Positions 25,253 through 34,567 of a stretch of DNA of 64,000 nucleotides are shown here, one piece after another; the stretch's first letter is position 1; every line of letters starts with the position of its first letter. The stretch covers positions 44,398-108,397 of the forward strand of contig NZ_KI519396.1 in NCBI RefSeq assembly GCF_000482385.1, given 5' to 3'. The notes below the pieces were generated by a model. That model searched no databases. It was given only the letters and a program-made list of their open reading frames with translations, and had not been told where the DNA came from. Source of the stretch: Nocardia sp. CNY236. Its GTDB lineage: Bacteria > Actinomycetota > Actinomycetes > Mycobacteriales > Mycobacteriaceae. The translations under genes were made by a program, and so were the position numbers.

Positions 25253-26386
25253 TCACACCGTACCGAGGTGAGCCACAGGCGGCTCGAATCGGATGTCACG
25301 GCGCTCGACTTCGGGTGCGGCGAAATCCAACAGGGCCATACCTTCCTCGGTCAAACCCCTAACCGTCCGTGTCGTCAAGGGAACGAACGGCTCGATGCAC
25401 AGCCTCGCCAGATCCCTGCTTCGATCGATCCGCCATCGTCCTCGCACGAATCCATCGACGAGGATGGTGGAGCGAACGATACCGTTGTTCGTGACCACCA
25501 AAGGCAGATGCTCTGCAGCGATAATGCGGTCACGATCGACATGCGCGAGCAGGATGTTGTCGAACTCCGGGAGGAAGCGGACCGGAACTTCCTCTTCGGC
25601 GTCGGGGATCGGGGCGTCGGCGATGTCGAACAGTTCGGTGCCGCGCTCGTTCCGGTAGGTGCGCAGGCGTGATCCGAGCCGCTCGAAGGTGGCGGCAAGT
25701 TTGGTGGTCCCCGACCATTTCTGCATGTCCTTGACGCTCGCCGGGCCGAATGCGCCCAGGTAGCGCAGCACGAAGTCTTCGGTCGACAGTTCGTCGTCGA
25801 GCTCGCGACCCAGCCAGTGTGCCATCGTGGTGTGGGAGGCATTGCTGTTGTTGTCCCACAGCCCGCGTGGCGGGATCTGCACCAAAGGAACCATATTGCG
25901 CACAGTCTGCGCCATGGTGTTCCCGTGGTGGTCGGGCCATCTCTGCACCAGGAGTTTGCTCAGTTCGGCGAAGGTGAGCGGCTGCCGTTGTATCAGCGTT
26001 GTCGCGACGGAGACCAATTCGCTCGGGTCCACACCGATGAGGTGGCGCCGCAGCAGCCCGGACACAGTGCGCGCCAGCATGTCTGCCAGCAGAGGGCGCA
26101 GGACGAGCGCGTCGCGCGCCGTGACCAGATGAAGAGTGGAGCGCATCAGCGCGATGCGCACCACTCGTCGTCGAACCAGCAGGGCACCCAGATCGTGCCT
26201 ATCGAAATCCGAAATCCGAGTCCACAACCCCACATACGGTGGGTTGACTGCCTGGGCCTGCATGCCGACCAGGTGCTCCAGAGCATCTTCGGCCGAAATC
26301 GAGGCCCGACACGTCAACAACTGACGGTGTAGCAGGGCGCGGTTCAGAGCCCTGACTCCAAGTGTCGGCGGCGGCACAATCAGCAC
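25253..26386 (-). CDS. Winged-helix DNA-binding protein of the AlkZ/HTH_42 family
   Basis: A 377-residue protein of the HTH_42 family that includes the DNA glycosylase AlkZ (YcaQ/YcjD-like). The diagnostic Gln-x-Gln motif is present at ~residue 45 (HLVGMQAQAVNPPYVGLWTR). Further conserved text: MRSTLHLVTARDAL, RYLGAFGPASVKDMQKWSG, and the C-terminal LLAHVDRD and VDGFVRGRWRID. By family it may unhook crosslinked or alkylated bases; many genome members are only annotated as winged-helix proteins and may protect a producer strain. GTG 26386 opens the frame. It is a lone gene. Confidence 0.85.
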   Translation of the reverse strand: MLIVPPPTLGVRALNRALLHRQLLTCRASISAEDALEHLVGMQAQAVNPPYVGLWTRISDFDRHDLGALLVRRRVVRIALMRSTLHLVTARDALVLRPLLADMLARTVSGLLRRHLIGVDPSELVSVATTLIQRQPLTFAELSKLLVQRWPDHHGNTMAQTVRNMVPLVQIPPRGLWDNNSNASHTTMAHWLGRELDDELSTEDFVLRYLGAFGPASVKDMQKWSGTTKLAATFERLGSRLRTYRNERGTELFDIADAPIPDAEEEVPVRFLPEFDNILLAHVDRDRIIAAEHLPLVVTNNGIVRSTILVDGFVRGRWRIDRSRDLARLCIEPFVPLTTRTVRGLTEEGMALLDFAAPEVERRDIRFEPPVAHLGTV

Positions 26387-26491
26387 GACCGAGTCGCGAC
26401 GCCGGGGAGTTGCCTGCAGGAATACCCGGGGGTGAGGAATCGACCTGCGGCCGGGCCCATCCGAACCTTGTCGTCCACGCGAAACAACTTT

Positions 26492-26998
26492 CTATCCGAA
26501 CATCGAGCGGCTGGAAGCGCTACTGCGCTCGGCGCACCGGCTGCCGCAGGATCGTGCGGGTATCCGGTCCTTGCGCGCGAGGATTTCCGGTTCGGTCGAA
26601 AACGGGCCGCGATGCGGCACCTGGATCGCTTCGCCTTCGGTGACCTGCTCGAAAGACGCGCCGGTGACCATGTCGGCGGTGACCACCTCCGGAATGCGGA
26701 TCAACAGTTTCCAATGCCATTGATCCTGGGGAACCGTCATCGGCGGCAAGTCGGGTTCGACCCACCACAGACCCTCCATCACAGGTACCACGAAGTCGTG
26801 GCCGGCTGCGCTCGCCGCCGCTTTCGCGCCGAACGCGGCGCCGTACAGCTTCTGTACCGCTGCGGTGTAGGTCGGACCGTTCGGCGCCCCGATTCCGTCG
26901 ACCGCAACATAGCTGTACGCGGTGAATGTCCGAACTGCCGGTTGTGGATCGGCCCGGTAGTAGTGCTCATCCGTCTGGACCAGATCGACTTCTGTCAC
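26492..26998 (-). pseudogene. GyrI-like small-molecule-binding protein with altered C-terminus
   Basis: From GTG 26998 the protein matches GyrI-like domains: YVAVDGIGAPNGPTYTAAVQ, VMEGLWWVEPD, DQWHWKLLIRIPEVVTADMV and IQVPHRGPFSTEPEILARKD. In related proteins another ~35 residues follow. Here the frame shifts to RIPARSCGSRCAERS, while the expected ending (TRTILRQPVRR) lies in another frame right after. An internal deletion of roughly 25 codons plus a frameshift is the simplest explanation. The loss removes the last strand of the fold, so the protein is probably dead. A 24-bp tandem repeat lies just upstream. Confidence 0.6.
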
Positions 26999-27007
26999 GC
27001 CGGCAGT

Positions 27008-27079
27008 GTTGCACCCGCTACCGACAACAACGTTGCACCCGCTACCGACAACAACGTTGCACCCGCTACCGACAGCAAC
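27008..27079. repeat. Three tandem copies of a 24-bp unit
   Basis: The unit beginning GTTGCACCCGCTACCGACAA occurs at 27008-27031, 27032-27055 and 27056-27079. The first two are identical and the third has one change. It lies 10 bases upstream of the GyrI-like start, where a promoter would be expected, so it could be a set of regulator sites or a variable-number repeat. Confidence 0.9.
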
Positions 27080-27800
27080 GCCGAAATGTCCGGACGTCGT
27101 GACCTTCTGGCTCGGCTCGTGGTGAGTCGTGATTCCGGGCGAGGTCCAGGTGGTGTTCGCCGACCGCACCACCTTGGGTGCTCTGCCGGGACGGTTCGTA
27201 GACTCCTCGGGTCGGCGCGGTGCCTATGGCGGTTGTCCGCGCCGAGGTACGGCGATGCCCGGGCGCCGCAGTATGGCGCGGGCACCGCCGGTGGCTGCAT
27301 GGTTCGGCTCGGCGATCGACGGGAACGGCACGACCGAAGGGCTCCGGCAATGAGTAGTTCGCGAACGAATGCTCCAACAGCGGGACAGAGGTTCTCAGCG
27401 GCGCAGCGTAGGCGCCTCGACGAGGGGATCGCGTGCCGCTCCCGAGTCACCCGTCTGGGACTACGGCGAGTAGGCGAACCTCGGGTCGATGCGTGTACCC
27501 CGGCGGCCGACAAGCTGCGGCAGGGAGATGCACGATGATGGGTTCGCGCCGGTCGACCGCTATCATTGTCCGTTCGGCGCGCCTCGATCACAACGGAGCG
27601 ATGGTCGATGCTTCGTGGCTCGCTGGTGTGAGAAAGAACTGCGGCATCGCGTCGATCGCGACCGGCGGCCCTGCCGGCCGGAGGATTCGGCCGACAGATG
27701 GTGGCATCGACCTGACTGTGCGGTCAGCGACGACCGGGTGGTCATCGACATGATTCTGATGACCAGCAGGGCGCAGCCGATACGGAAGGGAGACCCGTGC
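27080..27800. other. Long gap without a supported gene
   Basis: About 720 bases between the tandem repeat and phosphoglucomutase. All six frames give Arg-rich shadow translations without ribosome sites or recognisable motifs. It presumably contains the promoter of the pgm-MFS transcription unit. Confidence 0.45.
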
Positions 27801-29465
27801 ATGGCCCATAATCGAGCCGGGCGTCCCGCGCGTGCCACCGACTTGGAAGATATTGCGCACCTGGTGACGGCTTACTACAGTCACGTCCCCGATGTCCAGG
27901 ACCCGGCCCAGCGAGTCGTTTTCGGTACATCTGGACATCGCGGCTGCAGTCTGGACAACTCCTTCAACGAGGCGCACATCCTCGCGATAACCCAGTCGAT
28001 CGTGGAGTACCGCGCTACCCGAGGCATCACCGGACCCGTCTACCTGGCCAGAGACACCCACGCCTTGTCGGAGCCGGCATGGACCACCGCGTTGGAGGTC
28101 CTCGCGGCCAATGATGTCACCGCGGTCATCGATGCCCGAGACCGATACACACCGACACCCGCACTGAGTCATGCTGTGTTGCGGCACAACCGCAGCGGCG
28201 CCGCGAGTCAGGCCGACGGCATAGTGGTCACGCCGTCGCACAATCCGCCGCGCGACGGCGGATTCAAATACAACCCACCACACGGCGGCCCAGCCGACAA
28301 CACCGCCACCGATGCCATCGCCGCTCGCGCCAACGAGCTACTGCGCGACGGACTCACCGAGGTCAAACGCACTGTTGTGCAACGCGCGCTGAAAACCGCA
28401 GTGCACCGCTACGACTACCTCCACCACTATGTCGCCGACCTGCCCTCGGTGCTGAATTTGGACGCGATTCGCGGCGCGGGCATCCGACTCGGCGCCGACC
28501 CGATGGGCGGCGCGAGCGTGGACTATTGGGAGGAGATCGGCCAGCGTTACGACCTCGAGCTCGAGGTGGTGAATCCATCGGTGGACCCCACCTGGCGGTT
28601 CATGACTCTCGACAGCGACGGGAAGATCCGAATGGATCCCTCCTCGCGGCATGCGATGGCTTCCTTGGTCGCGATCAAAGACGACTACGACATCTCCACG
28701 GGCAACGACGCCGACGCCGACCGCCACGGCATCGTGACCCCCGACGGCGGGTTGATGAATCCGAACCACTTCTTGGCGGTGGCCATCGAATATCTGGTGG
28801 CCAACCGGAGAGGGTGGGATGCGCTGACCAAGATCGGTAAGACTGCGGTGACGTCGTCCATGATCGATAGAGTGGTCTCCGTGCTCGGCCGGGACGTGCA
28901 CGAAGTCCCGGTCGGGTTCAAGTTCTTCGTACCCGGCTTGTTCAGCGGGAGCTTGGCGTTCGGTGGCGAGGAGAGCGCCGGCGCCTCGTTTCTGCGGATG
29001 GATGGCAGCGTCTGGTCCACCGACAAGGACGGAATTTTGCTGGCGCTGCTCGCCGGCGAGATCGCCGCAGTCACCGGACAGAGTCCGTCGGCGCGGTATG
29101 TCGAACTCGAACGCCGCTACGGCAGCCCCGCCTATGCCAGAATCGACGCGCCCGCCACCGCGGAACAGAAACAGGTGCTCGCGAGGTTGACTCCGGACAT
29201 GATCACCACGAAGGAGATCGCCGGAGAACCGGTCACCGCCGTGCTCACCCGGGCGCGCGGCAATGGCGCGCCGCTGGGCGGACTCAAGGTGACCACCGAG
29301 AACGCGTGGTTCGCCGCTCGCCCCTCCGGTACCGAGGACAAGTACAAGATCTATGCGGAGTCCTTCCACGGTCCCGAACACTTGGCCGAGGTGCGGACAG
29401 CCGCGGAGGAAATGGTCGGTCAGGCGATGTCCGCAGGTGGCCGACAGAGCCGTGGTGACGGATAG
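27801..29465 (+). CDS. pgm: Phosphoglucomutase (alpha-D-glucose-specific)
   Basis: A 554-residue phosphohexomutase interconverting glucose-1-phosphate and glucose-6-phosphate. The phosphoserine loop is VVTPSHNPPRDGGFKYNPPH (~residue 147), the metal loop TGNDADADRHG (~300), the sugar loop GGEESAGASFLR (~390) and the phosphate-binding loop RPSGTEDKYKIY (~515). ATG 27801 has GGAAGGGAG upstream; the open frame continues to 27489 without homology. It is followed after 8 bases by an MFS gene. Product supply for glycogen, trehalose or cell-wall glucan is the expected role. Confidence 0.95.
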   Translation: MAHNRAGRPARATDLEDIAHLVTAYYSHVPDVQDPAQRVVFGTSGHRGCSLDNSFNEAHILAITQSIVEYRATRGITGPVYLARDTHALSEPAWTTALEVLAANDVTAVIDARDRYTPTPALSHAVLRHNRSGAASQADGIVVTPSHNPPRDGGFKYNPPHGGPADNTATDAIAARANELLRDGLTEVKRTVVQRALKTAVHRYDYLHHYVADLPSVLNLDAIRGAGIRLGADPMGGASVDYWEEIGQRYDLELEVVNPSVDPTWRFMTLDSDGKIRMDPSSRHAMASLVAIKDDYDISTGNDADADRHGIVTPDGGLMNPNHFLAVAIEYLVANRRGWDALTKIGKTAVTSSMIDRVVSVLGRDVHEVPVGFKFFVPGLFSGSLAFGGEESAGASFLRMDGSVWSTDKDGILLALLAGEIAAVTGQSPSARYVELERRYGSPAYARIDAPATAEQKQVLARLTPDMITTKEIAGEPVTAVLTRARGNGAPLGGLKVTTENAWFAARPSGTEDKYKIYAESFHGPEHLAEVRTAAEEMVGQAMSAGGRQSRGDG

Positions 29466-29473
29466 AGCTTCAC

Positions 29474-30823
29474 GTGAGCAAGAGAACAAAGGCTTTGCCC
29501 GGCGAGATCTGGGTATTGATCGCAGGCGCGTTCGTCATCGCCATCGGATTCGGGCTGGTCGCCCCGATTTTGCCGCAATTCGCCCGTGGCTTCGGCGTAG
29601 GCGTGGCGGCCGCCTCGGCGATCATTTCGGCGTTCGCCATGATGCGGCTGATCTTCGCGCCGGTGAGTGGCCGGCTCGTGCAGCGGTTGGGGGAACGGTC
29701 GGTCTATCTCGGTGGATTGCTGATCGTGGCGTTGTCCACCGGTGCGTGCGCTGTGGCGCAGAGCTATTGGCAACTGATGGTGTTGCGTTCACTCGGCGGC
29801 ATCGGGTCGACCATGTTCACCGTCTCGTCGCTGGCGCTGGTGATCCGGTTGTCTCCGCCAGAGCAGCGCGGTCGAGTATCTGGACTGTGGTCGAGTAGCT
29901 TCTTGATCGGCGCGGTGAGCGGGCCGCTGTTGGGCGGCGCGTTGTCCGGGCTCGGGCTGCGCTGGCCGTTCGTGATCTACGCCGTCGCACTTCTGGTCGT
30001 GACCGTCGCGGTGCATCTCAGCTTGCGGAACTCGGTGGTGGCCGTGCCGGAGCCGGTCGGCGGTGTTCGCCTGCTGTCGTTCCGTGACGGATGGGCGCGA
30101 CCGGAATATCGCGCCGTTTTGCTGTCGAATTTCACCAACGGCGTTGCCGTTTTCGGCGTGCGAATGGCGTTGGTTCCGCTGTTCGTCGTCGAGGTCCTCG
30201 ATTACGGACCGGCGATGGCGGGTGTCGTATTGACGGCGTTCGCCTCCGGCACTGTGGCGGTCCTGTTCGCCGCCGGACGAGGGTCCGACCGGTGGGGGAG
30301 AAAGCCGTTTCTGATCGCCGGCCTGCTGGTATGTGCCGTGGGGACCGTGGGTCTCGGTCTGACGACGAGTCTGCTGTGGCTGCTGGCCACGTCGTTCCTC
30401 GCCGGAATCGGCTCCGGTATGTACACCCCGAGCCAACAGGCCGCGATAGCCGACATCATCGGACCGAAGGCGCGCGGCGGCCCCATTCTGGCCGGCTTCC
30501 AGATGTCCGCCGATTTCGGCACTGTAATCGGACCGACTGTCATCGGCGCCCTGGCTCAGATGTCCTACGGGTTCGCCTTTGGAGTGACCGGCGCGCTGCT
30601 CACTCTCGCTGCTCTCGTCTGGATTATGGTTCCCGAGCCACTGCGTCGCCAACATTCGGTACATCCGGAGTTCGCGTCCGATCGCGCCGACAGCGCCGAG
30701 ACCGCCCGACACGATCAGACCTCGGTCATGCCCAGCGTGAGCGTGTCACCCGAATCCAACGGCTCGGCGCCCGGTGCGCCTCGACCTACTCCGGGGCTGG
30801 CTGCTGGTGGTTCGGAGCGGTGA
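29474..30823 (+). CDS. MFS transporter, DHA1-type (12 TM)
   Basis: A 449-residue membrane protein with 12 predicted segments. Motifs: FVIAIGFGLVAPILPQFARG in TM1, SGRLVQRLGERSVYLGG (motif A), LIGAVSGPLLGGALSGLG (motif C) and GRGSDRWGRKPFLIAG at the half repeat. The last ~60 residues are a soluble Ser/Pro-rich tail. GTG 29474 is 8 bases after the pgm stop, so it is probably cotranscribed. The substrate is unknown. Confidence 0.9.
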   Translation: MSKRTKALPGEIWVLIAGAFVIAIGFGLVAPILPQFARGFGVGVAAASAIISAFAMMRLIFAPVSGRLVQRLGERSVYLGGLLIVALSTGACAVAQSYWQLMVLRSLGGIGSTMFTVSSLALVIRLSPPEQRGRVSGLWSSSFLIGAVSGPLLGGALSGLGLRWPFVIYAVALLVVTVAVHLSLRNSVVAVPEPVGGVRLLSFRDGWARPEYRAVLLSNFTNGVAVFGVRMALVPLFVVEVLDYGPAMAGVVLTAFASGTVAVLFAAGRGSDRWGRKPFLIAGLLVCAVGTVGLGLTTSLLWLLATSFLAGIGSGMYTPSQQAAIADIIGPKARGGPILAGFQMSADFGTVIGPTVIGALAQMSYGFAFGVTGALLTLAALVWIMVPEPLRRQHSVHPEFASDRADSAETARHDQTSVMPSVSVSPESNGSAPGAPRPTPGLAAGGSER

Positions 30824-30934
30824 CGGAGACTTCGGAGTCATCACGATCAGACCGATCGAACTGTAGGTTGCCCCGCGCCTAGGATGGCCGAGCCCGCGTA
30901 TCGGGTGAGCGGTCTGTTGCGTCAGACTGTCGTT

Positions 30935-31684
30935 GTGAGCGAATCGCGTTCGAACTACACGCCGCGGCCGATGTCCAATACCACCACTATTGCCTTGGGC
31001 GGGGTCGCGCTGGCAGTGGTCGTGGTGATCGTCGTCGCGGTGTTCCAATGGCGGCCCACCAGCGATGCCACACCGACCGCTGTGCGCGTCGATGGCTATG
31101 GGCTGGTTCAGGATCCGGGTGTGCGAGCGGTACTCGAATCCGACGGCTCGATGCTGCTCGGTCACCCGGACGCGAAGAAGACCATCGAGATGTTCGAGGA
31201 CCCCTTGTGCCCGGCCTGCGGCAATCTGGAGCGAATCTATGGGCAGGAGATCGCGCGGAACATCGATACTGGTGCACTCGCGGTCCGCTACCGGTTGGTG
31301 AACTTCCTCGACCGTCAGTCGCCGAGCAAGGACTACTCCACCCGGGCTATCGCTGCGAGTCAGTGTGTCGCCGAGACAGGCTCCGGGCAGGCGCTGTCTT
31401 CGTTCCACGCCGAAGTCTTCACCGGCAGCCGCCCCAGTGAGGGCGGTTCCGATCTGAGCAACGACGAACTTGCCGAAATCGCCCGCACCACCGGAGCGGC
31501 GGAATCGGCGACACGTTGCATCTCGAACGGTGACAAGGTCGACTTCGCGCGCACCACAGCGAAAGCCCAGACAGCGGCGCTCGCCGAGGCACTGGGGGGA
31601 GCCGCGGCCACGCCGTCGGTCTTCGACGGCGAAACCAAGATCGATATCAGGGATGAGAACTGGGTGGTTTCCGTCACGGGCTGA
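30935..31684 (+). CDS. Membrane-anchored DsbA-like thioredoxin-fold protein
   Basis: A 249-residue protein: a short cytoplasmic start (SRSNYTPRPMSN), one transmembrane anchor (ALGGVALAVVVVIVVAVFQW, ~residues 20-40), then a thioredoxin_4 domain outside the membrane with active site CPAC in FEDPLCPACGNLERIYG (~residue 93) and the cis-Pro TPSVF near the C-terminus. This type is common in mycobacteria and Nocardia and is thought to act in extracytoplasmic disulfide chemistry. GTG 30935 matches the family start; ATG 30884 would add 17 residues. Confidence 0.85.
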   Translation: MSESRSNYTPRPMSNTTTIALGGVALAVVVVIVVAVFQWRPTSDATPTAVRVDGYGLVQDPGVRAVLESDGSMLLGHPDAKKTIEMFEDPLCPACGNLERIYGQEIARNIDTGALAVRYRLVNFLDRQSPSKDYSTRAIAASQCVAETGSGQALSSFHAEVFTGSRPSEGGSDLSNDELAEIARTTGAAESATRCISNGDKVDFARTTAKAQTAALAEALGGAAATPSVFDGETKIDIRDENWVVSVTG

Positions 31685-31844
31685 ACCGCTTACCGAGGGG
31701 CATCGCCTGTGATGACCCTCGTTTGTCAAACAAATGTTCGACCTCCGTACCGGCGTCACCGCGGGATCCACGTGATTTGGTTGCCGACACACCGTTGGTG
31801 TAGTTTCATTCCAGCGCGAAGGAAGTCCGGAGCGCAACCCACCA

Positions 31845-31917
31845 GGGGCTATGGCGCAGCTGGTAGCGCACCACACTGGCAGTGTGGGGGTCAGGGGTTC
31901 GAGTCCCCTTAGCTCCA
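31845..31917 (+). tRNA. tRNA-Ala, anticodon GGC
   Basis: A full cloverleaf: acceptor GGGGCTA pairs with TAGCTCC (one G-U), D-arm GCGCAGCTGGTAGCGC, anticodon stem-loop CCACA-CTGGCAG-TGTGG with GGC, and T-arm AGGGG-TTCGAGT-CCCCT. CC follows the discriminator A. A 27-base near copy of its 3' end lies at 37337-37363, which suggests use as an integration site. Confidence 0.95.
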
Positions 31918-31919
31918 CC
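31893..31919 (+). other. Left att-like site (3' end of tRNA-Ala)
   Basis: AGGGGTTCGAGTCCCCTTAG plus CTCCACC, the T-arm and acceptor of the tRNA, matches 37337-37363 at 25 of 27 positions in the same orientation. Such repeats mark the ends of elements integrated by tyrosine recombinases. Confidence 0.5.
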
Positions 31920-31942
31920 GGAAACATGCAGGTCAGGGCTAT

Positions 31943-31968
31943 GATGGCTGAAAATTCGATCAGCCATC
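31943..31968. terminator. Strong hairpin downstream of the tRNA
   Basis: GATGGCTGA, 8-base loop, TCAGCCATC: a perfect 9-bp stem 26 bases after the tRNA. No T-run follows, so it could be a processing or termination structure, or part of the element end. Confidence 0.4.
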
Positions 31969-32160
31969 AACACGAGCCGTCAACATCTGATCTGGACACC
32001 GGGGGTCATCGGGGTACACGGTCAGGTCATGATTCGGCTCTGAGCGGAGTTCCGCATGGCCAGTGTCCGCGTCATGACGCGCAAGGACGGCAGGGACTGC
32101 CCCCGGGTTGGTTGACTCCTGACCTGTGAGGATTGCTCCTCGCTGGAAGGATGTTCCCCT

Positions 32161-32738
32161 ATGCCGAAGCCGTATCCCGAGGAGTTCCGCCGCGACGTCG
32201 TCGCGGTCGCCCGTAAGGGCGAGATCTCATTGACTCAGATCGCAAAGGACTTCGGAATCTCGCAGAGCTGTGTGAAGAACTGGCTCAAACAAGCCGATAT
32301 CGAAGACGGACATCGGGCCGGCGTCACCCGTGATGAGTCGGCCGAGCTGCGCGAAGCGCGCAAACGGATCCGCCAGCTGGAACAAGAAGCCGAGGTCATG
32401 CGCCGCGCGGTCGCTTATTTCTCGCGTGACATCAACCCAAAATGAGTTACCCGCTGGTCCTCGACCTGGCCGCTGACGGTATCCCCGTCACGGTGACCTG
32501 CCGGGTGCTCGGTTTCTCCACCCAAGCGTTCTATAAATGGAAACGGTGCCCTGTCTCGCAACGTGATTGGGACGACGCCCATCTGATCAACGCCGCTCTC
32601 GACATCCATGCCGACGACCCGGCTTTCGGCTACCGATTCATCGCCGACGAGCTGCCTGCCCGCGGCATCCGTGCCAGCGAGAACAGAGTCGCCAGATTAT
32701 GTTCAACGCAGCGGATCTGGAGCGTGCGGCGATGCTGA
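32161..32738 (+). mobile_element. IS3-family remnant: OrfA plus truncated OrfB
   Basis: OrfA (32161-32445, 94 aa) is intact: MPKPYPEEFRRDVVAVARKG, an HTH (LTQIAKDFGISQSCVKNWL) and a C-terminal leucine-zipper-like helix. OrfB starts at ATG 32442, overlapping OrfA by 4 bases, and carries the IS3 helper domain (TCRVLGFSTQAFYKWKR, DDPAFGYRFIADEL). It breaks off after QRIWSV and ends at 32738, so the DDE catalytic core is missing. The left end is probably near the TGTGAGGATTGCTCCTCG at ~32126. The element cannot transpose by itself. Confidence 0.85.
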
Positions 32739-32868
32739 AGAACACAGCGGCGAATACGATCGCTCCCGGCGGCCGTTCTTTCCCCCATCCAGCTGGCCAG
32801 GGGGTCAAGGGGACATCGCGATTGATTCCACTCCCCGACAATGCGACTCCTCTCGTGTTCGGGTCCAC

Positions 32869-33714
32869 TTACTTGAACGGCTGCTCTCCAACATGCGCAC
32901 CAGCCGTGCCGCCGAGGTAGCCACCGACAACTGCGCCACCCGCGGCGCAGACGGCCACCCCTACCGGCGTCGCCCATGAACAAGCCAATGCGCCGAGCTG
33001 TGCACCTGCCCATGCTCCGCCGATGCCGCCCGCAGTGCCGCCCACGGCATTGCCGATCGCTTCGTCACCAGGCTTTCCGTTGTGGGCCCAGTCGTCCCAG
33101 TTGACGTACGCATTGATTCCCGCAGTTGCCGCCCAACCGCCGTATTTGCCGGTGTTTTTCAGGATATCCGCTGTTGAACTCTTCGCGGCCGCGTCAGCAG
33201 CGAGGTCAGCGGCTTCCCCCATCGCGCGACCCGCACCCTGATCGCCGGCATGGAGTAAATCGAATGCTCGTGACGAAGCCTCCACGGATCGACCTGACGT
33301 GATTGCTGCCTGCTCCGCCATCGAAACCCCGCCGTGCGCGACGAGCTCACTCGCCGCGCTCGCTGCCAGACCAGCACCGGTTGCAGACGGATGGGCTTCG
33401 GCGGTTCCAGCTGCGGATTCGACCATTGCCCCCAAATGATCACCGGACCAAACCTTCACGACATCCCACGGATACCGCTGCGGCCCACCGCCGACGGCCT
33501 ACTCCGGGTCGCAGGAAAGACCAGAGCCGTCCTCGAACTCGGCGACGACGCGCCCATCAGCGAGTTGCACCGTCCGCGCTGTTCGACCATCCGGGTAGGT
33601 GGTGTGGATGGTGCCATCGGCTTCGAGTGCGGAGTGCATCCCGGCAGAGTTCGATGTCGCCACGAGCTGTTCGCGTCCGTCCGGGCCCATGGTGTATTGT
33701 TCGAACGCTCGCAA
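32869..33714 (-). pseudogene. Toxin-like or ESX-associated protein split by an in-frame TAG
   Basis: One reading frame carries two parts separated only by TAG at 33499-33501. The first part (TTG 33714) reads MGPDGREQLVATSNSAGMHS and then beta-rich text DGTIHTTYPDGRTARTVQLA, like YD-type repeats. The second part reads GGPQRYPWDVVKVWSGDHLG, continues through Ala-rich helices and ends with a glycine-zipper segment (VGGTAGGIGGAWAGAQLGAL, VAVCAAGGAVVGGYLGGTAG). The 5' end is missing, since a TAA precedes the TTG. It lies just downstream of EspG. A polymorphic-toxin or secreted-effector C-terminus is possible; the function is unproved. Confidence 0.5.
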
Positions 33715-33799
33715 CTCTTACGCACTGACGCGCGGCGGTCTCCGAGATCCGCTGCCATACCACGAGGATACGGTCCATCCGCCGAAGCGTCATGCGCTA

Positions 33800-34567
33800 T
33801 CAAGAGAAGGCTCGTGGCTGTGTGCAGGCGGTGATGTTGTGCGACAGTTGGCGCATCAGCGTTTCGGGATCTGCGGGCAGGACGGTGAAGTTCTCGGCGT
33901 CGTGGTTGGTCAGCAGGTATCGACCGTCGGGGTAGTCGAGCCAGAAGAACCCACGCCCGTCGTCGGTGGGCCGCCAATCCAGCTGGTAGCCGGGGTAGGT
34001 CGTGATCTCACCGCTGCCGACGCGGCGGCGACGGAAGAACTGCCGCACCTGCTCGACCGGGGACAACCGAGTCGGGTGCTGGGCGTAGACCGGTGTGGTG
34101 AGATCGCTACGGCGCCCCTCGAAGTGCGGTGCGCGACCGGGCGCGGACTGGGGTAGCCGTGCGACGATATCGGCGGCGATGGTGGTAGCGGCATGGGTGG
34201 TCAATACGATGTCGCCCCCGTGTGCGGGAGTGCGCCCCGGTTCCTGGACTGCCAGCACCGCGGACGGTCCACTGATGCCGGCGAAGATGCGTAGGTCTTG
34301 GCGCTGTTGCCCGTGGGTGCCGGTGATCTCCACCCGCGTCTGCGGCTCCAAGAGCACACCGAATACGTCGTGCAAGGTTTCGTCGTAGCCCGCCTGCAGA
34401 CGCTCGGCGGCCTGTTTGCGTGAGTGCAGGTCGTCGTCGAGATGGTCGACGCGCTCGCGGCGGTAGCTCAGCGGGAACGGTGCGCGGTCACGGCCGTTGG
34501 CTTCCAGCGCGATCTGGAAAGCAGTGACGCCGAAGCGGTACCGCTTACCGATAGGCAGACGGGTCAT
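33800..34567 (-). CDS. ESX secretion-associated protein, EspG family
   Basis: A 255-residue protein of the EspG type, cytosolic chaperones that hold PPE or WXG partners for type VII secretion. Recognised text: RYRFGVTAFQIALEANGRDR, PFPLSYRRERVDHLDDDLH, HGQQRQDLRIFAGISGPSAV, PVEQVRQFFRRRRVGSGEI, DYPDGRYLLTNHDAENFTVL. Its ATG overlaps the stop of the PPE-like gene (ATGA), the usual order of substrate then chaperone. No EccB/C/D core is present here, so it must serve an ESX system elsewhere. Confidence 0.8.
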   Translation of the reverse strand: MTRLPIGKRYRFGVTAFQIALEANGRDRAPFPLSYRRERVDHLDDDLHSRKQAAERLQAGYDETLHDVFGVLLEPQTRVEITGTHGQQRQDLRIFAGISGPSAVLAVQEPGRTPAHGGDIVLTTHAATTIAADIVARLPQSAPGRAPHFEGRRSDLTTPVYAQHPTRLSPVEQVRQFFRRRRVGSGEITTYPGYQLDWRPTDDGRGFFWLDYPDGRYLLTNHDAENFTVLPADPETLMRQLSHNITACTQPRAFS

